Notes: generated by a model from the sequence alone, not told the origin. Shown: positions 47,306-60,825, counted from the first letter of the stretch. The stretch is DNA of 64,000 nucleotides from Rhipidocladum racemiflorum (GCA_036346355.1 CM070569.1:40712276-40776275); one strand, 5' to 3'. Numbers and translations are program-made.

Positions 47306-50300
47306 TCATGTTCCTGGAAGAGGTCCACCTGAGCTGGAAAGAATTATGAATGCGCAGACAACAGAGAGTGAGAATACAGAAACCCATGTGTTCTCCGTGT
47401 ACATCTCCATGGCATCTGTGAAAGAGAACCGTGCTCGACTTTCAGCCCAATTGCGAATTCTATCAGCCTCAGCTGCATATACCGCTCTCCCCTGAAATGG
47501 GTAAAATGATTGATCACACATCTGCATGAAATACATCCAACAGAATTGAAAGCATTGCGAAATAAATACACAAAGTCGGTTGCTGCGCTGATCTCTCATG
47601 CACTCCCAATGCGCATCCGTACAGTCTCTATCATTTTTACAACCGCATAACCTCTAGTTTTTCAACCTCGTGCTTAGAATGATGGGAGCATTGCCAATTA
47701 CTACCTTGCGTTGGACAGCTAGCATACTGCATACATGCAAATACAATCCAATTTCACATACATGATTGTTCTGGGAAAAATATTATGTCAATGATTGGAG
47801 CATTGCCAATTACTACCTGCATTGGACAACTAGCATACTGCATACATGCAAATACAATCCAATTTCACACCCATGATTGTTCTGGGAAAAATATTATGTC
47901 TGTTCAGTGTTATTATTCATATTGGTCAATCTAATAGTGAAAATTTTGAATACCAAATTCCAAACAATTTTTCTCAAATCGTAGTCACACATTTTAGTTC
48001 ACAGCCAATATACCCATGGGACATTGGGACAGCATAAATTGTATCATTGTCATCCATGTTTAACCCCAAAATGGCATACCGGGCAAGCAATGTTGGCACA
48101 ATTGCATTTTAAAACCATGGTCCCGTGCAGTGATATATATAGCCAAGTTTTCATGTGGAAACTGAGATCCAGCAATACATGTGAGAATTAATTACGTTAT
48201 ATTTAACATGAAGTACACAGAATAGCATTGAGACTGACGGACCGAGCTAGGCATTGTGAACATGGTGATTGGAGCCACAAAGGACCAGTCTACAGCCATC
48301 CTGGAGAGATCTGACCAAACTGGACACTAAAATGGCATAAGGGTGATGGACTGAGCTGCTTATTATGAACCTGGAAATTAAACCATCAAGGACTGGCTCC
48401 TGACAAAACTGGACATTTGTCTAAAGCTTCTTTATTATCTGACCCCCACCCAATTGGTCCATCATTAGAAGGAATAATTATTATTTAGTATATCATACAA
48501 TAGGACCCCACACGCATATATCGGATAGTCAAGTGACGCACTCAGTATTCTTTATACACAACAAAGAGCGACCCAGACATTTAGCATGACACTAGAAAAG
48601 CACGATGCTCTTTCTCTAGAAAAGTATATTTGAGAAGCATAATATTCATAGTTCCAATATTATGAGTATGTAAAGGGATGCATGGTAATAAAAGCAATAA
48701 TTCCATTCGTAAATGGGTTTCAGCTGGAATTCAGCATAATGCCATTTACTGATGTTACTGAAATAAAAAAGGTAAAGGTAAATAAATATTATCTACAGAG
48801 AGAAGCAGTGTACCTCTTCATCAAACCATCGACCTCGGCGAACCCATGCAGTAACCAAGGCAAGCAAGATTCTTGGTGGTGTCAAGTAGTTGATCGCCTT
48901 TCCACTTCCTTTTACAACCCGCATCCTTGGAACCAATGTCCTTGCTACTGTTTCTGGAAGCTCGCATATTAAATTGAACATCTGTTTATTTCTGAGAGAT
49001 GAACCACTGCAAAAAAAAATAGGACTACAAGTTAGCAACAGTATTTTGTACATTTAGGCATGCAAAAACAGAAGGGCCAGTCAGATAATATGGAATACTA
49101 GCATATTTTACTTTATCTATACAGCATGGCCAGCGAAAATGGCCATGTTTGATCTTTCCATTGTGAGCCTTATAGCTCTAAGATATATCACAAATTAATT
49201 ATTTTTATACAGAAACTATGAAGGAGCTTATTCTATAGTACCAAACTATTATGTAATTTGTGCTAAGGTAACATCTACATTCTACAGTCAACTCTGAGTT
49301 GGACTCACAAGGTAAAGGAGGATGCACTCAAGTATAATTATGATTCTTTTGATCAGCTGTTATCACACACAGTTTACAATGACATCGATTTCTTTTTCTT
49401 TTGGAGATGGTAACACAAATGACTAAAACTGTTCCAAATACTAATCCAAAGAACCTTAGTGACCAAATTTCCGTGGGCAAACAGAAAAAAATGACATAAT
49501 AATACAAAGATCAATGAGTTTCTTCCCATGAATTATCTTTCAAGTTTCACCCCATGACTAATGCAGCATGGCATTAAGGAAACAATGCATCCTACTAGGG
49601 AAAGGAGCCAAGGGAAACATCATCTTACAGGGTTTAAGACAGGAGCTAGGAACAACCGAGCAAGATTGCAGATCTAATGATGAAATTTGAAACTTTGTGA
49701 TGCTTACTTTCTTCTCTCTTCTCTGCGATTGGTTTTGTTTTTCTTGATGCCACAATCAGAAATTCTTTTGTTGCATTTATGTACTCAAGCTAACCATGTC
49801 ATACATTTTGTTGTTAATCCCAAATTCCCAGTTTACTTAATAAGTTCCCTAGCATTCATGCTTTTCAAATGGCTGAAAGATTATGAATAGTTTGGTAATT
49901 GCTCAATTCAATCCCCATACTCTGTTGTAACTTTTGTTGATATACTTGCCATGGAGTCTTTCACGCGAAACAACCAATAATCATGCTCCTAATAACACAC
50001 AACAGATGATTCTACAACTCAAAAACTTCTTGACCTTTGGACAATGCCATCACTGTAATAAGCTCAAGCTGACCACTTGCCATATTCCTGGGATTATGCA
50101 TTTATCTAGTTTAACATCAATTACAAAAACACAGTAACTGAAGGGACTAAAAGACTCTTGCAACAAGCATGGTATACCTACCCAATACGCACGAATCTAT
50201 GAGCCTGAACATGGAAATCAGAAATATAACAGCAACGATATTGTATAAGTACACATCTGTGAAAAGGTAGTCAAAGCACAAGCCGGTTGTATTTATTTTC

Positions 50301-53300
50301 AAATCTTCCACCTGTTAAGGATATATTATCTTTTATAGTTATAGATAAGTTCCTGTTATAGATAGAGTCCTATTCCTATTCCTTTCCCTCATGTACTCTA
50401 TATATTGTGACCTTTGGCCCTCATATTCAATACAAGTCATATTCATAACATGGTATCAGAGCTTAGGGTTTTCTCCTAGCTTCATCCTTCCGCTGTTTTA
50501 GATCTAATCTGCTGCCCCGGGAGGAGGAGACTCCCGGGGCGGCTCGTTGGCTTGCGGCCGGTGGCACATCGCCATCTGCCTGACCAGCCGTCTCGTCGCG
50601 CGCGTGGCCGTCTCCTCTTCTCTGCTGCGCGTGGCCTCCTCCGTGTTGCTCGTCGTAAATGCGCCACGCTGCGTGGCGCCTCCTTCCGACGCGCTCCTTC
50701 CGCCCAACGCGCGCGCCGTGGCAGACGTCCCAACGTCGCCTCGGCAGAGACACCGACGCAAAGCTCCTCCGACGACGGCGCCGCGACGTGACGGCAAATG
50801 CCGCCTCGGCAAAGGAGACGCCGATGCTCCTCCGCCCAACGCGCTAGCTAAATCACCGGCTGGCGGCCGGCGCCATCGAGCGCGTCCTGCCGAACACGCC
50901 TGTGGAGTCTCGATCTGCCGCGTCTTCGTTTTTTGGTTGGATCTCAGCGTCCGACGCACCAGATCCTGACGCTCGTCCGGCCAGAATCGCGGCCGCCTTT
51001 GACGCTGCCGCGTCGCCGCCCGTCGCTGACGCCAGACGCGTCATTGCTCGGCGTCCGCTGCCATGCCTCGCCTTGGAGCGCCGCTCGTCCGTCTGCCTGC
51101 AGACGCGCCGCCAGCCGAGCCTAGGTTCAAACCCTAGCTCTAAGATTATCTTCCGCTGCCGCTGCCCTCGGGAGGAACAATATCTACTCCCGGGGGCGGC
51201 TACCTCATCCTCAATTGGCTCTGCCTTGACCCCCACGAGATCCTCCTCGGCGCGCCGCCATTGTTGGAGCCGCCAGGCGGTGTCGCTTGTCCGGAGTCGC
51301 TAGGGCCGGTCGCCTGTCGGTCGGAGCCGCCAGGGTCTTGTGTCGCCGGCGCCAGGCCGGGTCGCTTTGTTCCTGCGACCGGAGCCAGGCCGCCGTCAGC
51401 CGGCCGCTCTTGGCTTGCTGCCGACCGAAGTTTTCATACGGCCGCCAGCTCGTCGCGTCGATTCCGGCCACACGCTTATCGCTAGGCAGACGCAGCCGAT
51501 CGAAGTTACTCGCCATTGCCGCTCGACGCCGCCGCTGCCGACCTGCATCATCTTCTGTCGCGCCGCCGATTGCATCGCCCGTCCTTGCCGACGCCGCCGA
51601 TCAGGCTTCGTGCCGCCGCCTCGCCGAGGAGTTCTATCGCCGACGCGCCGATCGGTCTCCGCCCGTCTGCTGGATCGTGAAGACTAGAAGCCTCATTTGG
51701 ACTTTAGTCTTTACGACTTGAAGTCCAGTAGAAGGACTTAATCTATAAGAAGTGGAGGACAACTAGAAGTGCTTCACGTGACGTCCAGTGGAGGTCTTGC
51801 TTGATCTATAAGATTGAAGAATCAGAGCTCACGTCCGTGAGCTCACGTCCGTGGAGTTCACTTCCGTGGATTTCTCGCTGCATGTCTGGTTCAAGTCACG
51901 TGCTTTCAAAGCTTCAAGTTTTCTTCACGTCCGGCTTGAAGGCTGAGTTTCACATCCGTGTGAAGGGATTCCTTCGACTTTTTCTGGTCCGGTCTGGCTT
52001 CTACATGGCTGGCTTGACCCCAGTTCGGTCGGCTCGGCTTCGGTTCTTCTCTGGCTCGGCTCGGCTCGGTCATCTTGGCTTTCATTTGCTCGATGGCTTT
52101 CAGGCTACTGCTTTTATTTTTTTTTAGTCTTCCGTTGCGTCCATCCAAGTCTTTAGCATCTTGATTGTTTTCCGTCGTCGCTCGGCTCTTCTATCAGCTC
52201 GACTCATTTTTGTCAACTCTTATTACCTCGACTCGGCTCTTTTTGTCGGTCTCGTCGGTTCTTCTTCGTCGACTCGTCCCGTCGGCTCTTCTTCGTCGAC
52301 TCTGCCATACATTCGACTTTTCTTCGTCGATTTGGCTTTTTCGTCGATTTTTCTCCATCGATCCGGTTCTTCTTCGTCGACTCGTCCCGTCGGCTCTTCT
52401 TCGTCGACTCTGCCATACATTCGACTTTTCTTCGTCGATTTGGCTTCTTCGTCGACTTTTCTTCACCGACTCGATTCTTCGTTGGCTATCTTCGTCAGCT
52501 CGATTCTTCAGGAGTTACATGCTACGACGGCTACTTCAAGGCTATGATTTTGGATTTTCCCTTTTTTAGTTCATCCCTTCCAAATACAATGCTATTGCAT
52601 ACGTCTTGCATTTGTGGGGGGTGTTAAAGGATATATTATCTCTTATAGTTATAGATAAGTTCCTGTTATAGATAGAGTCCTATTCCTATTCCTTTCCCTC
52701 ATGTACTCTATATATTGTGGCCTTTGGCCCTCATATTCAATACAAATCATATTCATAACACCACCAACTCACCAAGGTTCCTAATACCAGAGGCAATCCA
52801 TCAGTTACTGCCAATAATAGGAACGCAGCCTAGCTTGGCATTTGGAGGAAAAAAAACGTATAAGGACTACAGAATAGGACAAGTTCCACTGACTTACCCC
52901 AAGCTACCAACAATATCCACCAATTTGGTTGAACTTCACATTAATGTAAGCACAATGTTCATCGTATTATTTAGAAGGGAAAGGAGAAAACAAAGTAAAA
53001 CTATACATTTTTATAACCTTTCTCATACAGTGGCTGGGGAAAAAAAAAGAGCTAATTCCTGGCCATGTGGCAGGCTGCCAAGTTTCTTATAAACAATCTT
53101 CCAACCAATTCAGGACCAATTACCCTGAATAGCAAATAGGAACTAGAAAAGTAGTAATGACAACCAAAATGCAAGTACTCCTTGCTGATTCTAAAGAAAA
53201 TAGTTATCACACTGCAAATACTAGCAAAAAAGAAAAAGGAAATAAATAAGAAATTGACAAGATCCTACCAAAAGCTGACCTTCTTTTGCTATACATTTGA

Positions 53301-56300
53301 GTCAGATCATGTTTTACTGTTTAGTGCACAGAATGCTGTGGTTTGGACATCATGAACAGTTGACCACGCTCAATATAGTACAAGTTTGTGTTAAACTATC
53401 AACATACGGAGAGTTCAGAATGAACTTAACAGTCAAATCATGGATCTGAATAAGTCAAGTAACATCAGAGGTTACCTTAACAGAAGGTCTGTAAGGACCA
53501 TTCCAGGAGAGGCAGTGTGTACTCCAACTTTTGATCTTCTGCTTTCCTTCAGGAGTGATGCTTGGAACTGCCTAAGCCCACATTTAGTTGAACCATAACT
53601 ACAAATTTACAAATCAGCATCAGATTTAGCTTCACTGCACAAGTAACAGCATCCAATACAAGGTGTTCTCATGTTTTAGTCAACAAGAAAAGGAGAACAA
53701 ATATGCTTCTCCAATATAAGTGTTGGAGAGGTAGCAGAGTACTAAAAAAATGAGGTGCTTACACAGCTGTCAATGGTGTGCTTGATCCTCCAGAGCCTGC
53801 TCCATCCATGTTGAATATGTTGCCTCCATTCTCTTGGTATTGCATGACATTCATGGCTTCTCTGGTGCACAGTAAAGAACCAACTAGGTTTGTTGAGACA
53901 ATCTGTAAATGAAACAAGAAGAAATTAGTTTGAGCTAAACAAAAAGAAACATAATATGGAATAGTTAAACCAGGTTGCATGGTCAACCTAGTTATATCAA
54001 AACCCTGTTATTAAAAGGAAACAACACGAGCAGTAGAAGATATCAACTAACAAACCTGGGTAATATCATCATCTGAAAAATTTACCAGTGGCCTAAAACC
54101 TTTGTTTGTGCCAGCATTATTTATCTGTAGATAGCATCAGAAGATATAGGACATATTAAGAGCATGCTACAATGCAACCATGCAGACCAAAATGAAAGGT
54201 AAAACTAGGAAAAATTTGTCTACTCAATCCAAATGAGTAACTATTCAGATGAAATGCACAACAGATGCTAAAAGCCTAAAAGTGATCCGTATGTAAAGAA
54301 TTACTTACCCAAATGTCAATTGAACCAAGCTCATCATGAGCAAAATTCACCAGCCTTTTTACATCTTCTGGTTTACAAACATCGCAAGATGTACCGACAA
54401 CCCTGGCATGCAACAAAGTTTCTCTTTGTTTCTTTTTGGCAACTGACAAGCCCTCCTGTATGTTCTCTTCAAGTTCGTTGATGGTCTGAATAACTGATTC
54501 AGGGCTGCCTTCAGAAAAGAAGATATTTAAAACTAAGAAAAAGCATTGAACTAGAAGTTCAAGGAAATTTATGCAACAAGAATAAATATAGAGAATTATG
54601 TCAATGACTACCACCTGCGGGAAGCAACTACAACGCGATCTCCAGAAAGAAGAAACTCCCGAGCAAGTGCTTTCCCTAACCCTCGTGTGCTGCCAAAATC
54701 AAGCTACATGGTCAACATTGCTTGCAAAACATGGATAACAGTAAGAAACCAGCTCCCAACGGATGCAACCAGCGAGGAATTGAATCCATGAAACAACAAC
54801 AATCGATTTTTATTTCAACATGTTTACAAAGCAGCTTCTTTAGATGATTGCATTATATAGCCGGACCCAGGGTTCCCATTATCGATGTGTGCGATTTTCG
54901 CATGAACAGTGATTTTCGATAATCGCAAAAATCGAGCCGAAAATCGGTCGAAAATCGCATAAATTCAAAAATCAGATTTTTTTGAAAAAAAAATCAAAAA
55001 CGTGGAAAATCGACGATTATCGGTGGAAAATCGACGATTATCGGTGGAAAATCGATATCCATGTTGAGTTTTTTTGTGCGGTCGACTTTTGTAGCGATAA
55101 TCGCTCGATATGTGGCGATAATCGCGATATTTGCGTCATATAAATTTTTTTGAAATTTTTTTTTGAGTTTTTTCGGTTTACCGCTCGGTATTGCATTTCG
55201 GCCGCCAGCGATATCACGATAATCGGCGATAATCGCACGATTATCGTCGATATTAGGAACCCTGGCCGGACCTCATAATCTCCTTTATGCACTAACGAAG
55301 ACATACTTCAAGACTGTTATACTCTACTCATGCTATAAGTAAAGAGAATAATTGAAGGTGAAAAAGCATTTCCTATCTAGGAGAAAATTCATTAGCTCTG
55401 AATATTTCTTTTGCTCTATATAACAGTCACACACACACTCGCGTGCGCGGTTTGTCAAAAGAAGAATGTAAAATGATATACCTTCCAGTTATGACAACAT
55501 TGCGAGGTCCAGCTTTGCAATGTTCCTCTAGGACACTGTTTGAACCTATCATTGTGCCAATAATTAGTCCGCCAAGCCAGCTATACCAAATTAGTGTATA
55601 CATTTGGCTGTCTCCACCTAAATACAAAGGTAGCTAGATTATTAACTGAAACTCTAAGAAGGATCTATATGGAACAAAGAGCAAAGAAGAATGCAAAGGC
55701 AATGCACTAAATTATACATGAGTATATGACTGACCTGATAACTGAAATCCAACTGCAAGTACAATACCAGTGCTCATCATAGTGACAACATATCTGCCTA
55801 GCTGAGTAGCGACCTGAAAAGGAGAAGGAAATCAGTGAACATAGACCAACCCTTTTTCAGAAAAGGAGCAAAAAATATGTGATCAGTTTCAGAAAAGGGG
55901 TAAAAATATGTGATCCCTACTACTGATAAGGTCCAGTGTAATTCTAAACCACATGACCAGACAACTTCACTGACTAATATATGAGTTGGGGCAATGCAGT
56001 CGCTCTATAGCAACATCTACTAAACAAACCTTTTGTTCAGGCTTGCCACAAGTAGATACAGCAGAGGTGCTTAGGTTAGAATCAACTGATACTGGACATT
56101 TTATCTACAGTCGTAGCTATGAAGTCACAACAGAGCTAGGAAGAATACACTTGAGCTGTGAAGCAGGCCTACATGGTTGGATGCTAAATCAAACAAGTAC
56201 ACCTTGCAGGCCACAAAATGGTAGAAGAAAACTTTGGCATAAACAAACGGAGCAGCACATACATCTGAGAGATAAAGTAGATTTTATCCCAAACTTCTAT

Positions 56301-57173
56301 TTACCAATTGGGCTTTTGAGGATTTCTAGTATAACCTAGTTTCAATGAACAGACAATGCTAAACCATCCCCCACTCCCCGAAAGTGAAACCCTTGCCTGC
56401 AAAGACCCCCCCCCCCCCCACCCACCCACACACACATCTGAGTGATTTTGCCACAGGCCCACGGTAAACCTCAGCACAGGCAGAAGTGAGCTCTCCAGCA
56501 CATAGCCATACTAGAGAATCGACACTACACAACTTTACAATAGCACATGACTAGATTCCTGCATTCAGAACAAGCTGATCAGTTTAGAACACATCGATCG
56601 GTGCCGCTAATAGTGCAACGGATCCCAACTCCCGAAGAAGCAGCTAGCATCTGATGAGGCTATTCACGTATGCAGCTTAACTACGATGCCTGCCCATTGC
56701 TCGCCCATGCTTAAGATAGTACTAGTGAAGTTGCCCATGCTCAAGTCATAGTAGTAGTGAAGTAGTAAACCAAGCATCGGATCACACGTGAAATGACATA
56801 ACTGACACTACTGCGTAGAACAACTGCATAAGCCGGGGCTGGAGGATTCCCGAATGGAGCTCACCGAGAAGAAGATCTCCTCGGCCTTCTCGACGGCGCG
56901 CTGGTACTGCCCCCCATACGCCTCCGCCGCCGTCGACCGGGACCCCGCGAGCCCCTGTATCGCCGCCTTCAGCTTGTAGAGCGGCCCCTTCCTGCGCCTC
57001 CGCGCCTCGGGCGGTGGCGGCGACGGCGACGGCTCCTCGCCGTCGCCGCCGGTTTCCTGCTTGAACGCTTGGCAGCGGAGGAGGGAGGGGCGGTAGCAGG
57101 TGGGAGCAGGGAATTCCGGCGAGAGGCGGAGGCGGCCGTGGACGGAGAGGTGGACGACCGCGGCGGCGGCCAT
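47306..57173 (-). CDS. NYC1: NYC1, chlorophyll(ide) b reductase, ten exons
   Basis: Plastid membrane short-chain dehydrogenase that reduces chlorophyll b to 7-hydroxymethyl chlorophyll a, a first step of chlorophyll b and light-harvesting complex breakdown in senescence. Exons: 57173-56865, 55813-55735, 55617-55482, 54689-54615, 54504-54309, 54124-54056, 53902-53763, 53598-53476, 49006-48814, 47491-47306; 501 aa, near the rice length. The N-terminus is transit-peptide-like. Membrane helices lie near residues 110-128 and 138-153, with a third near 476-493; three is the known NYC1 pattern. SDR motifs: TGSTRGLG at 173-180, NNAG at 267-270, YGSTK with catalytic Tyr336 and Lys340. All junctions are GT-AG and in frame. 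The intron between exons 8 and 9 is 4,469 bp, including a 2,448-bp LTR element; the intron between exons 3 and 4 holds a hAT MITE. Confidence 0.96.
47679..47901. repeat. 112-bp tandem duplication in the last NYC1 intron
   Basis: Two adjacent copies begin ATGATGGGAGCATTGCC and ATGATTGGAGCATTGCC and end CTGGGAAAAATATTATGTC. They differ at only a few positions. Confidence 0.85.
50313..52760 (+). mobile_element. non-autonomous LTR retrotransposon with 138-bp LTRs in a NYC1 intron (copy B)
   Basis: The LTRs at 50313-50450 and 52622-52760 begin TGTTAA and end ATAACA, differ at about four positions, and are flanked by the 5-bp repeat CCACC (50308-50312 and 52761-52765). The primer site TGGTATCAGAGC is at 50451-50462 and the G-rich polypurine tract at about 52612-52621. 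It is antisense to NYC1. The GC-rich interior (2.17 kb) has no gag or pol; its start and end are homologous to copy A at 10018. Near 52230-52480 it holds a duplicated block rich in TTCTTCGTCGACTC. LTR differences suggest it is older than copy A. Confidence 0.92.
54868..55264. mobile_element. hAT-type MITE in a NYC1 intron
   Basis: A 397-bp element with inverted ends CAGGGTTCC, flanked by the perfect 8-bp repeat GCCGGACC (54860-54867 and 55265-55272). The interior is full of GATTATCG / CGATAATCG words and AAAATCG repeats. It belongs to the same terminal family as the 26379 and 60834 elements. Non-coding. Confidence 0.9.
56405..56438. repeat. poly-C / (CCCA)n / (CA)n simple repeat in the first NYC1 intron
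   Basis: A run of about 15 C followed by ACCC and CA units. Confidence 0.9.
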
Positions 57174-57209
57174 GGCGATCGTCGCCGGCAGGAGATAGGG
57201 ATTTTGGGC

Positions 57210-57232
57210 TCTCTCTCTCTCTCTCTCTCTCC
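57210..57232. repeat. (CT)n microsatellite in the NYC1 5' leader
   Basis: About ten CT units some 40-60 bp upstream of the NYC1 start codon; on the coding strand this is a (GA)n tract. Such tracts are common in plant 5' leaders and promoters and may vary in length between lines. Confidence 0.85.
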
Positions 57233-57299
57233 TTGACCTTGTGTGGGGTTTGTTCCTTGATTTTAGGAGGGGCGTGTGCCCAGCACCCTACCAGCTAAT

Positions 57300-59080
57300 A
57301 AATAACGTGCACTGCAGCCACTACTTCGTGGATAGAGGCCCGTGATTCGCATGTGTCCAGGTCCAAGTTTGTAAGCCATTTCTTTTTTTATATAGATCGA
57401 TAAAATATTAAAAATGATTAGGTTACTTTTAATTATTATTAATAAGCATTATATCCAATGCATGTACGTAAAGAGTGTAAAATAAAGATAGATTTTTATT
57501 AGGGATATAAATGAAACATCATGATAATTTTGCATTGGAATATGAAATACACTAAAAAAAATATGTCTTATAAATTTGAACGGATGAGTACTAAATAATT
57601 AACCCATCATTACACAGGGAAGAATGATCATCTTAGTACATCTCGTGTGTTAATTTGCATTACGGGATGCTCTTACCTCGCAATATTTAGTTCGTAATCT
57701 CAGAAGCATATAATGCTAGATTCGTTTGTACGCGCTCATAATGCAGTGACAGACGATTTTGTCTCACTCAACTTCATCCTACGAACCAAACGCACCCTTA
57801 GAAGCTAGCTGGTAGCCCCTTCAATTCATTCAATTACGTGGAACGATCTCAAGAAAGCATGCATTTCGCCACAAATATTGAAACAAGAAATAATTACGAC
57901 TATTGGCAAATTAGCAATCAATCCTTGTCTTTGATGGCTGACTCTATCTAGGATGGATTCCGATGGATAGACCAATGGTGAGAGAATACAAGCGTTTCGC
58001 AGACCAAATTGCCCTTCAGTTGCACTAGGTATCAATCTTGACTCAACTTTAGAACCTATAGTACCAAAATGAACATCACCACGTAGGGCTACAACGAGAA
58101 ACAACAAGATGAGGGTACATTTAGTACCAAAATGAACGTCCTCGTAACACTACAACGAGAAACAAGAGCATATATATTTGGTTCATTGCCATATTTTGCT
58201 AAACTGTGTCAAACATTCTGTGATAGCTGTGGTTCTTTGTCACATTTTTTACGTGCCATGGTTTTTTTGCCCTGTTTGGTACGATTTCATATTCTAGTAG
58301 AAACGAAAACGATTCCAGATTCTTGATAGAAACGGTTCATGTTAGATTCTGTGAATCGGGTGGAACTGGGTTGAGACCGATTCAGTCACGATGTGGAAAA
58401 AGAAGAAACGATCCAAGGAGAATCTTCCGAGCTTCCCATTTGGTTGGGTTTCTTTCAGAATCTAGTAGAAATGGCCCGATTCGAAGTTGCCAAACGGGGT
58501 CTTAGTCTCAAATTGACCAAATCTTACCATTTCTACTAGATTCTGAAAGAAATATATCATAGGTTGCATCCTTGTAGCGGTATAACATGTTAAAAATATT
58601 TCAGAATATGACAGTATTTTCAGCAAAAGTAGAAATACTGGCTGGACATAGATCCGGATAGCGGCAGGAGTACTACGCACAAGGGTATGAGGGTATATAT
58701 CATAGTTGTTTTGTTTTGTTTTGTTTTGTTTTGTCCCTTTTTTTTTCTTAAGGCAGCCATGTTTGGAGTTTGGATTAGGCACATCACTGCGAGACGAGAG
58801 GGAATGCTGAAAGGCCTGAGAAAGAAACAAAAAAGAAAAATCTGGTTGCGGGGCAGGCGCAAGCAAGCAACGAGATGGACACACGCACAAGCAACCTCGC
58901 CTGCGCGGGGTTAGGCGCCACGTGGCCGCGGTCGGTCTAGCCGTTTGCTTCTCGTAATCACCCTCTCCCTGTCCCCAGATTGGCAATCAACCCGTCCGCT
59001 ACGTGGCCACCGGCGCGCGCGCGCGCGCGCGCGCTGCAACCGCCGACTTGATCTCGAGGGCAGGACGCCCTGGGATATTT
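57300..59080. other. NYC1 upstream intergenic DNA with MITE remnants
   Basis: Near 57780-57800 the sequence reads, reversed, CTAAGGGTGCGTTTGGTTCG, the terminus of a Tourist-like MITE. Around 58262-58502, inverted ends CCCTGTTTGG and CCCCGTTTGG enclose another MITE with ATTCTAGTAGAAA arms. A minus-strand frame at 57826-58107 contains ESRLIPSATEGQFGLRN and looks protein-like but is unrecognised. Simple repeats: (TTTTG)n at about 58708-58735 and (GC)n at about 59011-59033. Confidence 0.4.
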
Positions 59081-59083
59081 TTC

Positions 59084-59226
59084 TAGAGTTGCTTCTATAT
59101 TTTTTAAAAAAGTTTTATAAATATTAAAATATAAATAAATAATGGATAATAATTACTTACCCTTTTGTTTTTTTAAGATTTGTGTAATTTATATTGAGAA
59201 GAAAAGTATAGAAGTATTGCTCTTTT
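59084..59226. mobile_element. MITE related to the outer PERK-intron MITE
   Basis: Reversed, this reads with AAAGGGTAAGTAATTATTAT and ends in TGCTTCTATAT / ACTTCTATACTTTTC words shared with 20857 and 45596. Borders are approximate. Confidence 0.5.
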
Positions 59227-59427
59227 TTTTGTCACGGTTCAAAAGTTTCCCTATACAACAATTCTACCTTTTTAAATGTCAAAGAAAGATCAAATATCCC
59301 TTTTAAAAACTAAAATATTTTTTTACCTGTCATGAGCCGTAGGATTCAGGCACGATGAAAGTAAACGAAAGAGTGAAACTTTGATTCCTCCATATCATCA
59401 AGTTGAGTAATGAGAGACCAAGTACTA

Positions 59428-59680
59428 CTCTCTTCGTCTCATTATATAAGGCGTAACTCCTATCAGCGCAGAGACCAAGGAAGCAGTTGCGTCCCACGGG
59501 GCTCGAGAGGGTTAATGCATGCATGCATGCGCATGAGAGATGGGAGAGAAGCCAGAACAGGAGCCGTACCGCCGTGAGAGTTAATACCGTGCGCGTGAAC
59601 AGGAGCCGAGGAGACGCCGCGTCCTGTATTTTGGGACTTGAAAAAAAAAAGTTGCGTCTTATATTATAGGATGGAGGGAG
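59428..59680. mobile_element. Stowaway-type MITE (Tc1/mariner)
   Basis: Inverted ends CTCTCTTCGTCTCATTATAT and, reversed, CTCCCTCCATCCTATAATAT are the grass Stowaway signature, flanked by TA at 59426-59427 and 59681-59682. The 253-bp element has a GC-richer interior. Confidence 0.8.
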
Positions 59681-59751
59681 TACATATGCCGGTGAAAGTT
59701 TTTTTTGGTTTTCGTAAAAGATGGATCAAGAAAGTTGGGAGAAATTAGGGG

Positions 59752-59965
59752 CTGGACGTCTGATCCCAGCACATTTTTTCGGACACTCGTGTAATATTTT
59801 TTTTTCCAACGTCTGAAACATTTTTTTTCAACGTCTGTAACATTTTTTTCGCATGCACATTTCTATTGTTATCGAAGAAAAATGTTTCATACGCAGGAAG
59901 AAAATGTTTCACGCGTAGAAAAAAAAAATGTTGCAGAGCGTTCGAAAAAATCAGATGTCCGATCA
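59752..59965. mobile_element. MITE related to the inner PERK-intron MITE
   Basis: Left arm with CAACGTCTG and ACATTTTTTTT words, right arm with AAAAATGTTTCA and TGTTGC words, and ends GGACGTCTGATC / GGACATCTGAT. Same fold-back plan as 20908. Borders are approximate. Confidence 0.6.
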
Positions 59966-59969
59966 CAGA

Positions 59970-60825
59970 TCATTTCGAAAAAAAAAATAGGGTTCCACAC
60001 CGAATTACGAAAATATTTAGACAATATCCAAGGTCCTAGTTAACGAGCATGTGCGCGCATACTACATCTACATGTGTGTTTCAGCTACGTTTCAGCTTCG
60101 CGCGCATGCCTACCTGGTGTGCTGGTCATGCAAGCATCGGTGTACCGAACGGACGTGTCCAAGGCATTGCGGCCTTCATGGCGGCCGACGGCCGTGCACG
60201 GAACTTCATCAAGGGGGAGGAGGCATCAAAGGAATAGAGGAAAGGAAAACATGCTCGTCAGTCGTCTATCGACAATCGATCCAAGTTGTTCGGCACGCAA
60301 TTAAGCTGACTCCAATTAGCACTCTAACTATCTGGCTATCGAGTTTAACGACTATTATTAAGTTTATTTTAAAATTGATATTATTTAATATAAAATTATT
60401 TTATTTATTATTTAAGTAATTATTTTAAATTCAAGCTATGTCACCGGCCGAGTCAAAACCTCATTACCATTTTCACTTAAAATTTTCTTATTTTAATTTT
60501 GACCTGGCTGACTACTAAAAGAACAATTTTGATTCGAACACTAGCTATCTTTTCTGTCCGCTCTTAGAGTCTACCGACTGATCAGAAGATTCAGAACTTC
60601 TGTGCCGATTCGGTTCAACAACTTTGACGAGCGATGCAGGCGAAATTGGAGCAGTTTTGGTATGCGTGCACTCAAGACTCAACCACTAGAAGTACTCACT
60701 AGCGGCCGCGGACCCACATTTTGGATCACATCCCCGTCTGAGTTGTGCCGACTGTTTGTTTTTGTACGTGAACGTAATAGTCTCCTTCATCGTCTTTGTA
60801 TTATAACTCAATGTTATATATAATA
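59970..60825. other. intergenic DNA, nothing recognised
   Basis: Short overlapping plus-strand frames around 60050-60420 show no domain or codon pattern that I can support. Confidence 0.35.

Noticed and set aside
50463..51721. Several GC-rich frames of 100-151 codons
   Set aside because: They overlap on both strands inside the coding-free LTR element of the NYC1 intron. No gag or other domain recognised.
57826..58107. Protein-like minus-strand frame
   Set aside because: Part of it looks conserved but I could not place it in any family and no exon structure is visible, so it is not called as a gene.
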